Counted from the first letter of the stretch, positions 34,151-43,153 are shown. The stretch: DNA of 64,000 nucleotides from Mangrovibacterium sp047972415 (GCA_047972415.1 JBKEAN010000056.1:17401-81400), one strand, 5' to 3'. The notes: a model not told the origin generated them from the sequence alone. Numbers and translations: made by a program.

Positions 34151-35161
34151 ATGGCTGAATTGATACGTTGGGGAATTTTAAGTACCTCTAAAATTGGTGT
34201 TCAAAAAGTGGTTCCGGCTATTCAAAAAAGCAGCTTGGGCCGGGTAACCGCCATTTGCTCGCGAAACATCGATCAGGCAGTAAAAGTAGCGGGCGAATTG
34301 GCCATTGAAAAAGCGTACGGTTCCTACAACGAGCTATTGTCCGACCCGGATGTCGATGCCATTTACAACCCATTGCCCAATCACCTGCATGTAGAATGGA
34401 CGTTGAAAAGTTTGGCTGCCGGAAAGCATGTTTTGTGCGAAAAACCAATCGGTTTATCAAAGCAAGAAGCTGAATTTCTAGCTGCTGAAGCTGCAAAGTA
34501 TCCGCAACTGAAAGTGATGGAAGCCTTTATGTACCGCTTTCATCCGCAGTGGCAAAAAGTAAAAGAGCTCATTGCCAGCGGAGCAATTGGCACGGTTAAA
34601 ACGATGCAATGCTTTTTCTCCTATTACAACACCGACCCCAATAACATTCGTAACAATCCCGAAATCGGTGGCGGTGCACTCATGGATATTGGCTGCTATT
34701 GTATTTCGTTTCCACGCTTTATATATCATGAAGAGCCCCGTTCTGTTTTTGGGATCATGGAGCTTGACCCGGTGATGGGAACTGACCGTTTAACTTCGGG
34801 AATCCTCCATTTTAGCAACGGCAAAACAGCAACATTTACGTGCTCAACCCAATTGGTACCGTTTCAGCGCCTGCACATTTTTGGCACCGATGGGCAATTG
34901 GTTATCGACATCCCGGTAAACGCGCCCCCGCTTGAGAAAACAAGAGTAAGTCTACTTACAAAAACTGAAAACCGCGAGATTTGGTTCGATGCAGCCGATC
35001 AGTACAGCCTGCAAGCCGATGCTTTTGCCCATTCCGTTTTAAACAAGCAGCCCGTGCCAACTCCCCTCACCGACGCAATTGCCAATATGGCTGTAATTGA
35101 TGCTATTCGCGAAAGCGCTGTTAAGAAATGCTTAGTCAACCTAAACACATCATCATTATAA
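34151..35161 (+). CDS. Gfo/Idh/MocA family oxidoreductase
   Basis: This 336-aa NAD(P)-dependent oxidoreductase has an N-terminal Rossmann fold (RWGILSTSKIGVQKVVPAI). It also has the family's EKPIGLSKQEAE catalytic lysine region (about 98-109) and a C-terminal alpha/beta dimerisation domain with GGGALMDIGCYCI. It resembles the dimeric dihydrodiol dehydrogenase/xylose dehydrogenase branch. Likely substrates are sugars or sugar-like alcohols. It follows the fucosidase by 177 bp, which hints at carbohydrate use without proving it. Confidence 0.9.
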   Translation: MAELIRWGILSTSKIGVQKVVPAIQKSSLGRVTAICSRNIDQAVKVAGELAIEKAYGSYNELLSDPDVDAIYNPLPNHLHVEWTLKSLAAGKHVLCEKPIGLSKQEAEFLAAEAAKYPQLKVMEAFMYRFHPQWQKVKELIASGAIGTVKTMQCFFSYYNTDPNNIRNNPEIGGGALMDIGCYCISFPRFIYHEEPRSVFGIMELDPVMGTDRLTSGILHFSNGKTATFTCSTQLVPFQRLHIFGTDGQLVIDIPVNAPPLEKTRVSLLTKTENREIWFDAADQYSLQADAFAHSVLNKQPVPTPLTDAIANMAVIDAIRESAVKKCLVNLNTSSL

Positions 35162-35368
35162 ACATTTGTCCAGAAATAAGGCAAATCTATAAAAACAGAG
35201 TACACGCCAACCTGTTGTACCGAAAAAATATCGGGCTGAACAAGAAAAAGGTTCGGATTATTCAGGTTTTTTTTGATATATTAATGCCTTTGAAAGCAAC
35301 CTTTAATGCCCGATTTTGTTTAGAAAGGTGATTCTTACACGAATGAAACTGTTTTAAAAACCACACAT

Positions 35369-37630
35369 ATGTTTGATCTTGATTTAATCAAAAAAACCTA
35401 CGGGAATTTTGGCCCCCGTATAGCTTTGGCCAGAGAAGTATTAAAAAGACCGCTCACTTTATCCGAGAAGATTTTGTACGCTCACTTATACGAGCCGGAA
35501 AAAGTTGAAAACTTCAAACGGGGTGTCGATTATGTAGACTTTGCTCCCGACCGCGTGGCCATGCAAGATGCTACCGCGCAAATGGCATTACTTCAGTTTA
35601 TGAACGCCGGAAAAGCCAAAACTGCTGTTCCATCAACCGTACATTGCGACCACCTGATTCAGGCGAGCATTGATGGCGTAACCGACCTCAAGTTTGCCCT
35701 CGACAACAATAAAGAAGTATTTGCATTTCTCGAATCGGTATCGAACAAATACGGAATCGGGTTCTGGAAACCGGGCGCTGGTATCATTCACCAGGTGGTA
35801 CTCGAAAACTACGCGTTCCCCGGCGGAATGATGATTGGCACCGATTCACACACCGTAAATGCCGGTGGTTTGGGAATGATTGCCATTGGTGTTGGCGGTG
35901 CCGATGCGGTTGACGTTATGGCTGGAATGGCTTGGGAGTTGAAGTTCCCGAAACTGATTGGTATAAAACTGACGGGTAAGCTGAATGGCTGGACTGCCCC
36001 GAAGGACATTATATTGAAAGTAGCTGGTTTACTGACTGTAAAAGGAGGAACCGGCTGTATTGTTGAATATTTTGGCGAAGGCGCTCAATCGCTTTCGGCC
36101 ACCGGGAAAGGAACTATTTGTAACATGGGTGCCGAAATTGGCGCCACCACGTCAACCTTTGGTTACGATGCCTCAATGGCCCGCTACCTAAAAGCAACCG
36201 GCCGCGCGCAAGTTGCCGATATGGCCGATATTATTGCCGAGCACCTGACGGCCGACCCCGAAGTTTATGCAAACCCCGAAAAATATTTCGACCAACTTAT
36301 TGAAATTAATTTAGATGAACTGGAACCCTATCTGAATGGCCCCTTCACCCCCGACCGAGCCACACCTATTTCGAAAATGGCCGAAGAAGCCAAGGCAAAT
36401 GGTTGGCCAACGAAGGTTGAAGTCGGGCTGATTGGTTCGTGTACCAACTCGTCGTACGAAGATATTTCGCGGGCAGCATCGCTGGCCCAACAGGCTGTTG
36501 ATAAAAAATTGAAAACCAAAGCCCAGTTTACCATTACTCCGGGCTCGGAACAAGTTCGTTACACCATTGAGCGTGATGGTTTTATTGATATTTTCGATAA
36601 AATTGGCGCCAATGTCTTCGCCAATGCCTGCGGTCCCTGCATCGGTCAGTGGAACCGCCCTGGCGCCGACAAAGGCGAGAAAAACACCATTGTCCATTCC
36701 TTCAACCGAAACTTCTCGAAACGCGCCGATGGCAACCCGAATACCTATGCCTTTGTTGGTTCTCCCGAGTTGGTAACAGCCTTGGCTATTGCCGGCGACT
36801 TGAGCTTCAACCCACTGAAAGACACACTCGTAAACGAAGAAGGTAAAGCGGTAAAACTAGATCCACCAACCGGTGAAGAACTTCCGAAAAAAGGCTTTGC
36901 TGTTGACGATCCGGGTTACCAGGCACCTGCTGCCGATGGTTCGAAAGTAAACGTTACTGTTGCGCCCGACTCAAAACGACTTGAACTATTAACTGCATTC
37001 CTCCCCTGGGATGGCAAAAACATCACTGGTGCCCAACTGCTGATTAAAGCGGAAGGAAAATGCACTACCGACCATATTTCGATGGCTGGTCCTTGGTTGC
37101 GTTTCCGCGGCCATCTCGATAATATTTCAAACAACATGCTGATTGGCGCTGTGAATGCTTTCAACGGCGAAACCAACAAGGTTAAAAATGAATTGACGGG
37201 TCAATACGATGAAGTGCCGAAAGTGCAGCGCGCCTACAAAGCGGCCGGCATACCAACAGTTGTTGTTGGCGACCACAACTACGGCGAAGGTTCATCGCGC
37301 GAGCACGCCGCCATGGAACCACGTCACTTGGGTGTAAAAGCAGTTCTTGTGAAATCGTTTGCCCGTATCCACGAAACCAACCTGAAAAAACAAGGTATGC
37401 TGGCATTGACTTTTGCCAACGAAGCAGATTACGCCAAAATTCAGGAAGACGACCAGTTTAATTTCCGCGATTTAGTTGAATTTGCTCCCGGCAAGCCATT
37501 GACGGTTGAACTGATACATGCCAATGGTTCAAAAGAGTCCATCAAACTGAACCACAGCTACAACGAACAACAAATAGAATGGTTTAAAGCAGGCTCGGCG
37601 CTGAACCTGATTGCCGGACAAAACAGGTAA
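35369..37630 (+). CDS. acn: Aconitate hydratase, mitochondrial type
   Basis: This 753-aa [4Fe-4S] enzyme interconverts citrate and isocitrate. The length and sequence match the mitochondrial branch and not AcnA/IRP or AcnB. Cluster ligands are visible in GSCTNSSYEDI (about 357-367) and ACGPCIGQW (about 420-428). The swivel domain carries GDHNYGEGSSREHAAMEPR near 630-648. It heads the four-gene run of the oxidative first half of the TCA cycle, followed after 33 bp by an isocitrate dehydrogenase. I see no clear Bacteroidota promoter in the 207 bp upstream. Confidence 0.96.
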   Translation: MFDLDLIKKTYGNFGPRIALAREVLKRPLTLSEKILYAHLYEPEKVENFKRGVDYVDFAPDRVAMQDATAQMALLQFMNAGKAKTAVPSTVHCDHLIQASIDGVTDLKFALDNNKEVFAFLESVSNKYGIGFWKPGAGIIHQVVLENYAFPGGMMIGTDSHTVNAGGLGMIAIGVGGADAVDVMAGMAWELKFPKLIGIKLTGKLNGWTAPKDIILKVAGLLTVKGGTGCIVEYFGEGAQSLSATGKGTICNMGAEIGATTSTFGYDASMARYLKATGRAQVADMADIIAEHLTADPEVYANPEKYFDQLIEINLDELEPYLNGPFTPDRATPISKMAEEAKANGWPTKVEVGLIGSCTNSSYEDISRAASLAQQAVDKKLKTKAQFTITPGSEQVRYTIERDGFIDIFDKIGANVFANACGPCIGQWNRPGADKGEKNTIVHSFNRNFSKRADGNPNTYAFVGSPELVTALAIAGDLSFNPLKDTLVNEEGKAVKLDPPTGEELPKKGFAVDDPGYQAPAADGSKVNVTVAPDSKRLELLTAFLPWDGKNITGAQLLIKAEGKCTTDHISMAGPWLRFRGHLDNISNNMLIGAVNAFNGETNKVKNELTGQYDEVPKVQRAYKAAGIPTVVVGDHNYGEGSSREHAAMEPRHLGVKAVLVKSFARIHETNLKKQGMLALTFANEADYAKIQEDDQFNFRDLVEFAPGKPLTVELIHANGSKESIKLNHSYNEQQIEWFKAGSALNLIAGQNR

Positions 37631-37663
37631 CCCAATAAATTAACGTATAAACGCACCCGCAAA

Positions 37664-38896
37664 ATGAGTAAAATTAAAGTTGCGAATCCGGTTGTTGAAC
37701 TGGACGGAGACGAAATGACCCGGGTTATTTGGTCATTCATCAAAGAAAAATTGATTTTCCCTTACCTCGACGTTGATATTAAATATTACGATTTGGGAAT
37801 GGAAAACCGCGATGCAACCGACGACCAGGTGACTATTGATGCTGCCAATGCCATAAAAAAATACGGCGTTGGGATTAAATGTGCCACCATTACACCCGAC
37901 GAAGCCCGTGTAAAAGAGTTTGGTTTGAAAAAAATGTGGAAATCGCCCAACGGCACCATCCGTAACATACTGGATGGTACCGTATTCCGCGAACCCATTA
38001 TTATTAGTAATATACCGCGGTTGGTTCCCGGATGGAAAAAACCAATCTGCATCGGCCGTCATGCCTTTGGCGACCAGTACCGTGCCACCGACTTTGTGAC
38101 CAAAGGCCCCGGTAAACTTACAATTACGTTCACGCCCGCAGACGGCGGCGAAGCACAATCGTATGACGTGTACGATTTTAAAGACGATGGCGTTGCGATG
38201 GCTATGTACAACACCGACGAATCGATTATCGGATTTGCACGGGCCTGTATGAACCAGGCGCTCGACAAAGGTTGGCCACTGTACCTGTCGACCAAAAACA
38301 CCATTCTGAAAAAATACGACGGCCGTTTCAAGGACCTGTTTCAGCAAGTATTTGATGCGGAGTTTAAAACAAAATTTGAAACCGCCGGCATTACCTACGA
38401 GCACCGCTTAATCGACGACATGGTTGCCGCCGCCATGAAATGGGAAGGTGGCTTCGTGTGGGCTTGTAAAAACTACGATGGCGACGTTCAGTCAGATACA
38501 GTTGCACAGGGATTTGGTTCGCTAGGTTTGATGACTTCAACCCTGATAACGCCCGACGGCAAAACAATGGAAGCCGAAGCTGCCCACGGTACTGTTACAC
38601 GCCACTACCGCCAACACCAGCAAGGCAAACCAACTTCGACCAACCCCATTGCCTCTATTTTTGCATGGACACGCGGTTTGGCTTTCCGGGGCAAACTCGA
38701 TGGCAACGGTGCACTCGTTAACTTTGCTAAAGCGTTGGAAGAAGTTTGTATTGAAACAGTTGAGAGTGGAAAAATGACCAAAGATTTAGCCATGATCGTT
38801 CATGAAAAAGATCTGAAGCCGGAGCACTACCTGACAACGGAAGATTTCCTGAGTGCCATTGATGCTAATTTAAAAGCAAAACTTTCGTCCAATTAA
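37664..38896 (+). CDS. icd: NADP-dependent isocitrate dehydrogenase, eukaryotic type
   Basis: This 410-aa homodimeric isocitrate dehydrogenase oxidatively decarboxylates isocitrate to 2-oxoglutarate. The start KVANPVVELDGDEMTRVIW and the KSPNGTIRNILDGTVFREP block are those of the type II (mitochondrial/cytosolic) subfamily. The NADP signature Arg-His, equivalent to human R314-H315, is kept in AAHGTVTRHYRQHQ, so NADP is the expected cofactor. The stop is 1 bp from the start of a second, unrelated isocitrate dehydrogenase, an arrangement discussed in the findings. Confidence 0.95.
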   Translation: MSKIKVANPVVELDGDEMTRVIWSFIKEKLIFPYLDVDIKYYDLGMENRDATDDQVTIDAANAIKKYGVGIKCATITPDEARVKEFGLKKMWKSPNGTIRNILDGTVFREPIIISNIPRLVPGWKKPICIGRHAFGDQYRATDFVTKGPGKLTITFTPADGGEAQSYDVYDFKDDGVAMAMYNTDESIIGFARACMNQALDKGWPLYLSTKNTILKKYDGRFKDLFQQVFDAEFKTKFETAGITYEHRLIDDMVAAAMKWEGGFVWACKNYDGDVQSDTVAQGFGSLGLMTSTLITPDGKTMEAEAAHGTVTRHYRQHQQGKPTSTNPIASIFAWTRGLAFRGKLDGNGALVNFAKALEEVCIETVESGKMTKDLAMIVHEKDLKPEHYLTTEDFLSAIDANLKAKLSSN

Positions 38897-38897
38897 T

Positions 38898-40166
38898 ATG
38901 GAAGAACTGATTACTCGAAAAAACGATAAGCTGACAGTGCCCGACTGCCCGGTTATCCCCTACATTGAAGGCGATGGCATAGGTAAAGACATTACCACAC
39001 CGAGCCAAAAGGTGATTGATGCGGCGGTTGAAAAAGCGTACAACGGTAAACGCAAAATCGTATGGAAGGAAGTTCTGGCCGGTAAAAAAGCTTTTGAACA
39101 AACAGCGACCCACCTCCCCGACGAAACACTGGAAGCCTTCAAAAAATACCTGGTTGGTATTAAAGGCCCTCTGGAAACCCCCGTTGGAGGTGGAATGCGC
39201 TCACTCAACGTAGCACTGCGCCAAACCCTCGATTTGTATGTTTGCCTGCGCCCGGTGAGGTGGTTCAAAGGCGTCCCCTCGCCTATCCGCTACCCGGAAC
39301 TGGTTGATATGCATATCTTCCGCGAAAACACCGAAGACATTTATGCAGGAATCGAATTTATGGCCGGTGAAGAAAAGACGAAGAAATTTCTCGGTTTTCT
39401 TCAAACCGAAATGGGTATTAAAACCCAGATTCGTTTTCCCGAATCGTCTTCGTTTGGTGTAAAACCGGTTTCCAAAGAAGGTTCGGAACGGCTTGTCCGC
39501 GCGGCCATTGAATACGCCGTCGAACGGAAACTACCATCGGTAACACTCGTGCACAAAGGTAATATCATGAAGTTTACCGAGGGAGCATTTAAAAACTACG
39601 GGTACGATTTAGCTGAACGTGAATTTGCTGCTGAGGTTTTTACCTGGCGCCAATACCAGCAAATCGAAAAAGAAAAAGGGCAACTTGACGCAAAAAAGGC
39701 ATTCGACGATGCAAAGAACGTCGGCAAAGTCATTGTGAAAGATGTGATTACAGATGCCTTTTTGCAGGAAAGCCTGTTGCACCCGTTCGACTATTCGGTG
39801 ATTGCAACACTAAACTTAAACGGCGATTACGTATCGGATCAGTTAGCAGCAATGGTTGGCGGTATCGGTATTTCACCGGGAGCCAACATTAACTACAACA
39901 GTGGTTATGCCATTTTTGAAGCTACGCACGGAACCGCACCAAACATTGCCGGAACTGGTAAAGCGAACCCAAGCTCGCTAATCCTTTCGGGCGTTATGAT
40001 GCTGGATTACATGGGTTGGACCGAAGCTGCCGAATATATTTTGGATGCGATGGAACATACCTTTGCCAAACGACGGGTTACTTCCGACCTTCATGCCATG
40101 ATGGAAGGGGCAACCTTATTGTCAACCGCTGAGTTTAGTGAAGAAATTATACGCAACATGCACTAA
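38898..40166 (+). CDS. icd: Isocitrate dehydrogenase, bacterial type, predicted NAD-dependent
   Basis: This 422-aa enzyme is clearly related to E. coli Icd along its whole length: IPYIEGDGIG near the start, FRENTEDIYAG with the isocitrate-binding region, LVHKGNIMKFTEGAFK, and VGGIGISPGANI. The residues that give E. coli Icd its NADP specificity are all changed. K344-Y345 is N-I and V351 is A (APNIAGTGKANP), Y391 is S and R395 is A (RVTSDLHAMM). These are close to the changes known to switch Icd to NAD. It therefore probably makes NADH. The start follows the other icd stop by 1 bp. Confidence 0.93.
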   Translation: MEELITRKNDKLTVPDCPVIPYIEGDGIGKDITTPSQKVIDAAVEKAYNGKRKIVWKEVLAGKKAFEQTATHLPDETLEAFKKYLVGIKGPLETPVGGGMRSLNVALRQTLDLYVCLRPVRWFKGVPSPIRYPELVDMHIFRENTEDIYAGIEFMAGEEKTKKFLGFLQTEMGIKTQIRFPESSSFGVKPVSKEGSERLVRAAIEYAVERKLPSVTLVHKGNIMKFTEGAFKNYGYDLAEREFAAEVFTWRQYQQIEKEKGQLDAKKAFDDAKNVGKVIVKDVITDAFLQESLLHPFDYSVIATLNLNGDYVSDQLAAMVGGIGISPGANINYNSGYAIFEATHGTAPNIAGTGKANPSSLILSGVMMLDYMGWTEAAEYILDAMEHTFAKRRVTSDLHAMMEGATLLSTAEFSEEIIRNMH

Positions 40167-40196
40167 GAATCTAAAAATCAATCAAATTAATTAGAC

Positions 40197-41507
40197 ATGG
40201 AATATATTAAGAATAGGTTTTACGAAACCTCCAGCAAGCACATTGCTGAGTACCAAAAACTAAAATCGGAACACGGTGATAAAGTGCTTGGTAACGTGAC
40301 CATCGGCCAGGTTTTAACCGGGATGAAGGGTATTCCTGCGCTTTTAACCGAAACTTCAAAGCTCGACGCCAACGAAGGTATCCGTTTCCGCGGTTTTTCA
40401 ATTCCTGAGCTTCGCCAAAAACTTCCGCGCCTGGCACCGGACGGCGAACCGCTTCCCGAAGGTCTGTTGTATTTAATGTTACTGGGCGAAATACCCGAAC
40501 AGGAAGATGTTGCCAACCTGTCCAAAGACTTGTCAACCCGGGCACACGTACCACAGCACGTTTTTGACGTGATTGATGCCATGCCGAAAACAGCGCGTCC
40601 GATGACCATGTTTAGCGCTGCAATAGTAGCCATGGCCACCGAATCTGTATTTCAGAAAGCTTACCGCTCCGGCATTCACCGCAAGTTCTATTGGGACTTT
40701 ATGTACGACGATGTAATGAACCTCATTGCGCGTTTACCTCGTATTGCAGCCTACATTTATCGTCGCGTTTATTTTAAAGATAAGCACATCGATCCAGATC
40801 CACGCCTGGATTGGGCTGGGAACCTTGCCCACATGATGGGACATGGCTCTGATGAAGTTAAAAAACTGATGCGCCTGTACATGGTCATTCACGCCGACCA
40901 CGAAGGAGGAAACGTTTCGGCCCATGCAACGCACCTGGTTGGTTCTGCACTCAGCAATCCGTATTACGCATTGGGTGCAGGTATGCTCGGTCTGGCCGGT
41001 CCTTTGCACGGTTATGCAAACCAGGATGTTATTAACTGGATTTTCGAAATGATTGACGACCTGCGGACAGACGAACCGACTAAAGAGCAACTAGAAGGCT
41101 ATGTACACAAAACCTTGATGGCCGGACGGGTAGTTCCCGGGTATGGACATGCTGTTTTGCGGGTTACCGACCCACGCTTTACGGCCCAAAAAGAATTCGC
41201 AGACAAATACATTAAAGATGACAAACTGATAAACCTGGTGAATAACCTGTACGAAGTTATTCCGCCAATATTAGGTTCGGTTGGAAAAATCAGTAATCCG
41301 TGGCCCAATGTTGATGCTTATTCCGGAGCCCTGCTCTACCACTACGGAATCAAAGAGTATTCATTCTACACGGTATTGTTTGGTGTATCGCGGGCAATGG
41401 GAGTATTGTCATCGTTGGTTATGGATCGGCTCTACGGTTTGCCAATCGAGCGGCCATCGTCGTATCCGCTAAGCTGGTTTACTGATAAAGCTGAAGAAAA
41501 AAAATAG
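40197..41507 (+). CDS. gltA: Citrate synthase, eukaryotic (mitochondrial) type
   Basis: This 436-aa protein condenses oxaloacetate and acetyl-CoA. It belongs to the mitochondrial-type citrate synthases and not the hexameric bacterial type. Catalytic residues are visible: the His in HADHEGGNVSAHATHLVG, the His in VPGYGHAVLRVTDPR, and the Asp in NPWPNVDAYSGALLYHYG. GLAGPLHGYANQDV is also diagnostic. It is the last gene of the aconitase-icd-icd unit, 30 bp after the second icd, and is followed by a strong terminator. Gene order does not follow pathway order. Confidence 0.95.
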   Translation: MEYIKNRFYETSSKHIAEYQKLKSEHGDKVLGNVTIGQVLTGMKGIPALLTETSKLDANEGIRFRGFSIPELRQKLPRLAPDGEPLPEGLLYLMLLGEIPEQEDVANLSKDLSTRAHVPQHVFDVIDAMPKTARPMTMFSAAIVAMATESVFQKAYRSGIHRKFYWDFMYDDVMNLIARLPRIAAYIYRRVYFKDKHIDPDPRLDWAGNLAHMMGHGSDEVKKLMRLYMVIHADHEGGNVSAHATHLVGSALSNPYYALGAGMLGLAGPLHGYANQDVINWIFEMIDDLRTDEPTKEQLEGYVHKTLMAGRVVPGYGHAVLRVTDPRFTAQKEFADKYIKDDKLINLVNNLYEVIPPILGSVGKISNPWPNVDAYSGALLYHYGIKEYSFYTVLFGVSRAMGVLSSLVMDRLYGLPIERPSSYPLSWFTDKAEEKK

Positions 41508-41531
41508 CTTTTTTCGCTAAAAAAATACCCT

Positions 41532-41565
41532 GAGGCTGCGTTTTATCAATGCAGCCTCTTCTTTT
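41532..41565 (+). terminator. Intrinsic terminator of the TCA operon
   Basis: GAGGCTGC (41532-41539) pairs with GCAGCCTC (41551-41558) around an 11-nt loop, followed by TTCTTTTT. It lies 24 bp after the citrate synthase stop. This closes the aconitase-icd-icd-gltA unit. Confidence 0.85.
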
Positions 41566-41721
41566 TGCCGTTTTTAAAGGGCGAAAATTGTTAATAACCT
41601 CTTGCAAAAACCAATAAAATAGGCTTCCAAATACGCACCAAAAGCGGCACACAGCAGTTATTAACAATTGTTTATATCCTTGGTGCAAACATGGTTCATT
41701 TAAAACCCTCAAAATACTTGA

Positions 41722-41749
41722 TTTGAGTAACTTTTGTATTGTATCTTTA
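41722..41749 (+). promoter_or_regulatory. Candidate promoter of the structured RNA
   Basis: TTTG at 41722-41725 and TATCTTTA at 41742-41749 are separated by 16 bp and match the Bacteroidota promoter except for the last base of the -7 box. Transcription would begin near 41756, exactly where the structured RNA region begins. The spacing is slightly short. Confidence 0.4.
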
Positions 41750-41755
41750 TCATAT

Positions 41756-42277
41756 CAGGTAAGCGATAAAAAGCTGCTCCGATAGATGAGGACAAAGGGA
41801 AAGCTTTTAGTTAAGCCGGAACCAAGTCGAACGAATCGAAAGATTCGCCGTTTAAACGAGCCGAGGTTTACAGAAAAAGCGGAGTAATTCGCGAAGGATG
41901 TAATCAGAACAAAAGTCGCCAAGCGTTCATTTTAGTTTTGACCAAACAGGGGCTTATCAACGGTGGAGACACCGGACGAAAAGTTGTAGGCTGAAAGTTG
42001 AAAACTGGAAGCTTGCCGATGGGGATGACTGAAATCGAAAGACTTCACGCTCCGGAAACCTGCGAGGACTTCGTTTGGGAAGGTGCACCTATGTACCGAA
42101 CAAACGTCCGGATGGGTTTACCTTAGCTGGTAAATTTTAACGGGTCAGGGCTCGGAAGATTGGGAAACCATTCAACCAAAGCCGGCTTCAATAACAGTAG
42201 CCTGACATGGATGTTGCTTTGAGCAGCAAAAGTGAATGGGAGCTATTCATACCGAGTAACTCCCATTATTGTTTTTT
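41756..42277 (+). ncRNA. Large structured non-coding RNA, possibly the 5' domains of a group II intron
   Basis: This stretch codes for no protein but folds densely. Hairpins with GNRA tetraloops are at 41832-41847 (GAAA), 41961-41974 (GAGA) and 42030-42047 (GAAA). A nested helix spans 42056-42119, with arms AAACC/GGTTT, CGTTTG/CAAACG and GGTGCA/TGTACC. A short hairpin TTTACC/GGTAAA is at 42117-42134, and a long-range GTCAGG/CCTGAC helix pairs 42144-42149 with 42201-42206. So many GNRA loops in 500 nt is typical of large ribozymes, and the layout recalls domains I-IV of group II introns. No reverse transcriptase and no domain V are seen, so if it is an intron it is truncated. Other large ornate RNAs remain possible. 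Confidence 0.45.
42235..42277 (+). terminator. Terminator-like hairpin at the end of the structured RNA
   Basis: AATGGGAG (42235-42242) pairs perfectly with CTCCCATT (42260-42267) around a 17-nt loop and is followed by ATTGTTTTTT. It is the only T-rich stop signal in this region and would end a transcript started near 41756. Confidence 0.6.
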
Positions 42278-42324
42278 ATAGGGTCAGTCGGGGGTCAAGC
42301 GGAAAAGTTGGGGAGGTTGATTTT

Positions 42325-42567
42325 TTAGGCATAAATATTGGCTAAGCGAAACAGAAAAAAAGTTACACTTCTGACTCCACGGAAAGCAGCTCGAAACGCT
42401 TTAATCTTAGCGTTGAAAGATTCCGCTGAAGCATTTGTACTGCGGTTAACGAAGTAGTTGAGGATGTTCTGATAGTGTGCCTGGATTGAGTTTGAAACCG
42501 TGCCAAATGACTTAAACCCGGATTTCTCTACCCTGTCGTACCATCTGACCAGTTTGGTATAGGCTAT
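42325..42567 (-). pseudogene. C-terminal remnant of an ISL3-family transposase
   Basis: About 80 residues (IAYTKLVRWYDRVEKSGFKS onward) match the C-terminal end of ISL3-type DDE transposases. NRSTNASAESFNAKIKAF and a final FFLFRLANIYA are diagnostic. The N-terminal four-fifths, including the first catalytic Asp residues, is missing. Upstream in the same frame is unrelated sequence that merely stays open to about 42740. This is a dead fragment. Clear inverted-repeat ends are not recognisable on either side. Confidence 0.75.
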
Positions 42568-42736
42568 ACCAAATTGATAGCGAAAAATTATCTTGCCAGT
42601 ACATTTGTTCACAACAACAACTAAACAAAGTACTCCGTTTGCCCGAATCCACGCCCCGGGATATAGCATTTCAATATGAGATGCCGTATATTTGTTATTT
42701 ACGTTAAAAATAAACCGCTGCGATAACTGCTGCCCT

Positions 42737-43096
42737 ATGAAAATATTGATTGCCGAAGATGTAGAGTCAAACTTTCTGTACCTGAATGCTGTGTTAGGTA
42801 AGGGGGATACCGAAATCGTTTGGGCAAAAAATGGCCATGAGGTTGTTGAGCTGTATAAACAGCATCAAAATGTAAACCTGATATTAATGGATTTGCAAAT
42901 GCCCGAAATGAATGGCTATGAAGCCACCCGGATAATAAAGGAACTAAACCCCAAAGTACCGATTATTGCACAAACAGCCTTTGCGATGTCGGAAGACCGA
43001 GACAAAGCCCTGGAAGCCGGCTGCGACGATTATTTGGCTAAGCCCATCCGTTCGAAAGACCTGATTAACCTGGTCGAAAAATTTATGCACACCTAG
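42737..43096 (+). CDS. Single-domain response regulator
   Basis: This 119-aa receiver (CheY-like) domain has no output module. The start is placed at MKILIAEDVESNF (42737); an upstream in-frame ATG at 42692 would add 15 unrelated residues. The acidic pair E-D is at positions 6-7, the phospho-acceptor Asp is in LILMDLQMPEMNGYEA, the Thr switch is in AQTAFAM, and the Lys is in DDYLAKPI. It resembles stand-alone receivers that follow hybrid histidine kinases. No kinase is encoded nearby, so its partner is elsewhere. It has its own strong terminator. Confidence 0.9.
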   Translation: MKILIAEDVESNFLYLNAVLGKGDTEIVWAKNGHEVVELYKQHQNVNLILMDLQMPEMNGYEATRIIKELNPKVPIIAQTAFAMSEDRDKALEAGCDDYLAKPIRSKDLINLVEKFMHT

Positions 43097-43118
43097 GTTT
43101 TTTCACCTTCAACATTCA

Positions 43119-43153
43119 AAAACGTCCGGTTCAGAATTGAGCCGGACGTTTTT
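43119..43153 (+). terminator. Intrinsic terminator after the response regulator
   Basis: An inverted repeat built on AACGTCCGG/CCGGACGTT, extended by one G-U pair, has a 6-nt loop and is followed by TTTTTCG. It lies about 25 bp after the stop. Confidence 0.85.

Noticed and set aside
37733..38404. A 223-codon minus-strand open frame inside the first icd
   Set aside because: It is antisense to a strongly conserved enzyme and has no recognisable protein features. Long antisense frames are common opposite GC-richer conserved genes.
41756..42277. tmRNA or RNase P RNA
   Set aside because: The conserved ends and pseudoknot cores of both are absent: no tmRNA tag frame or tRNA-like ends and no RNase P P4-type core are visible. 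The length also fits poorly.
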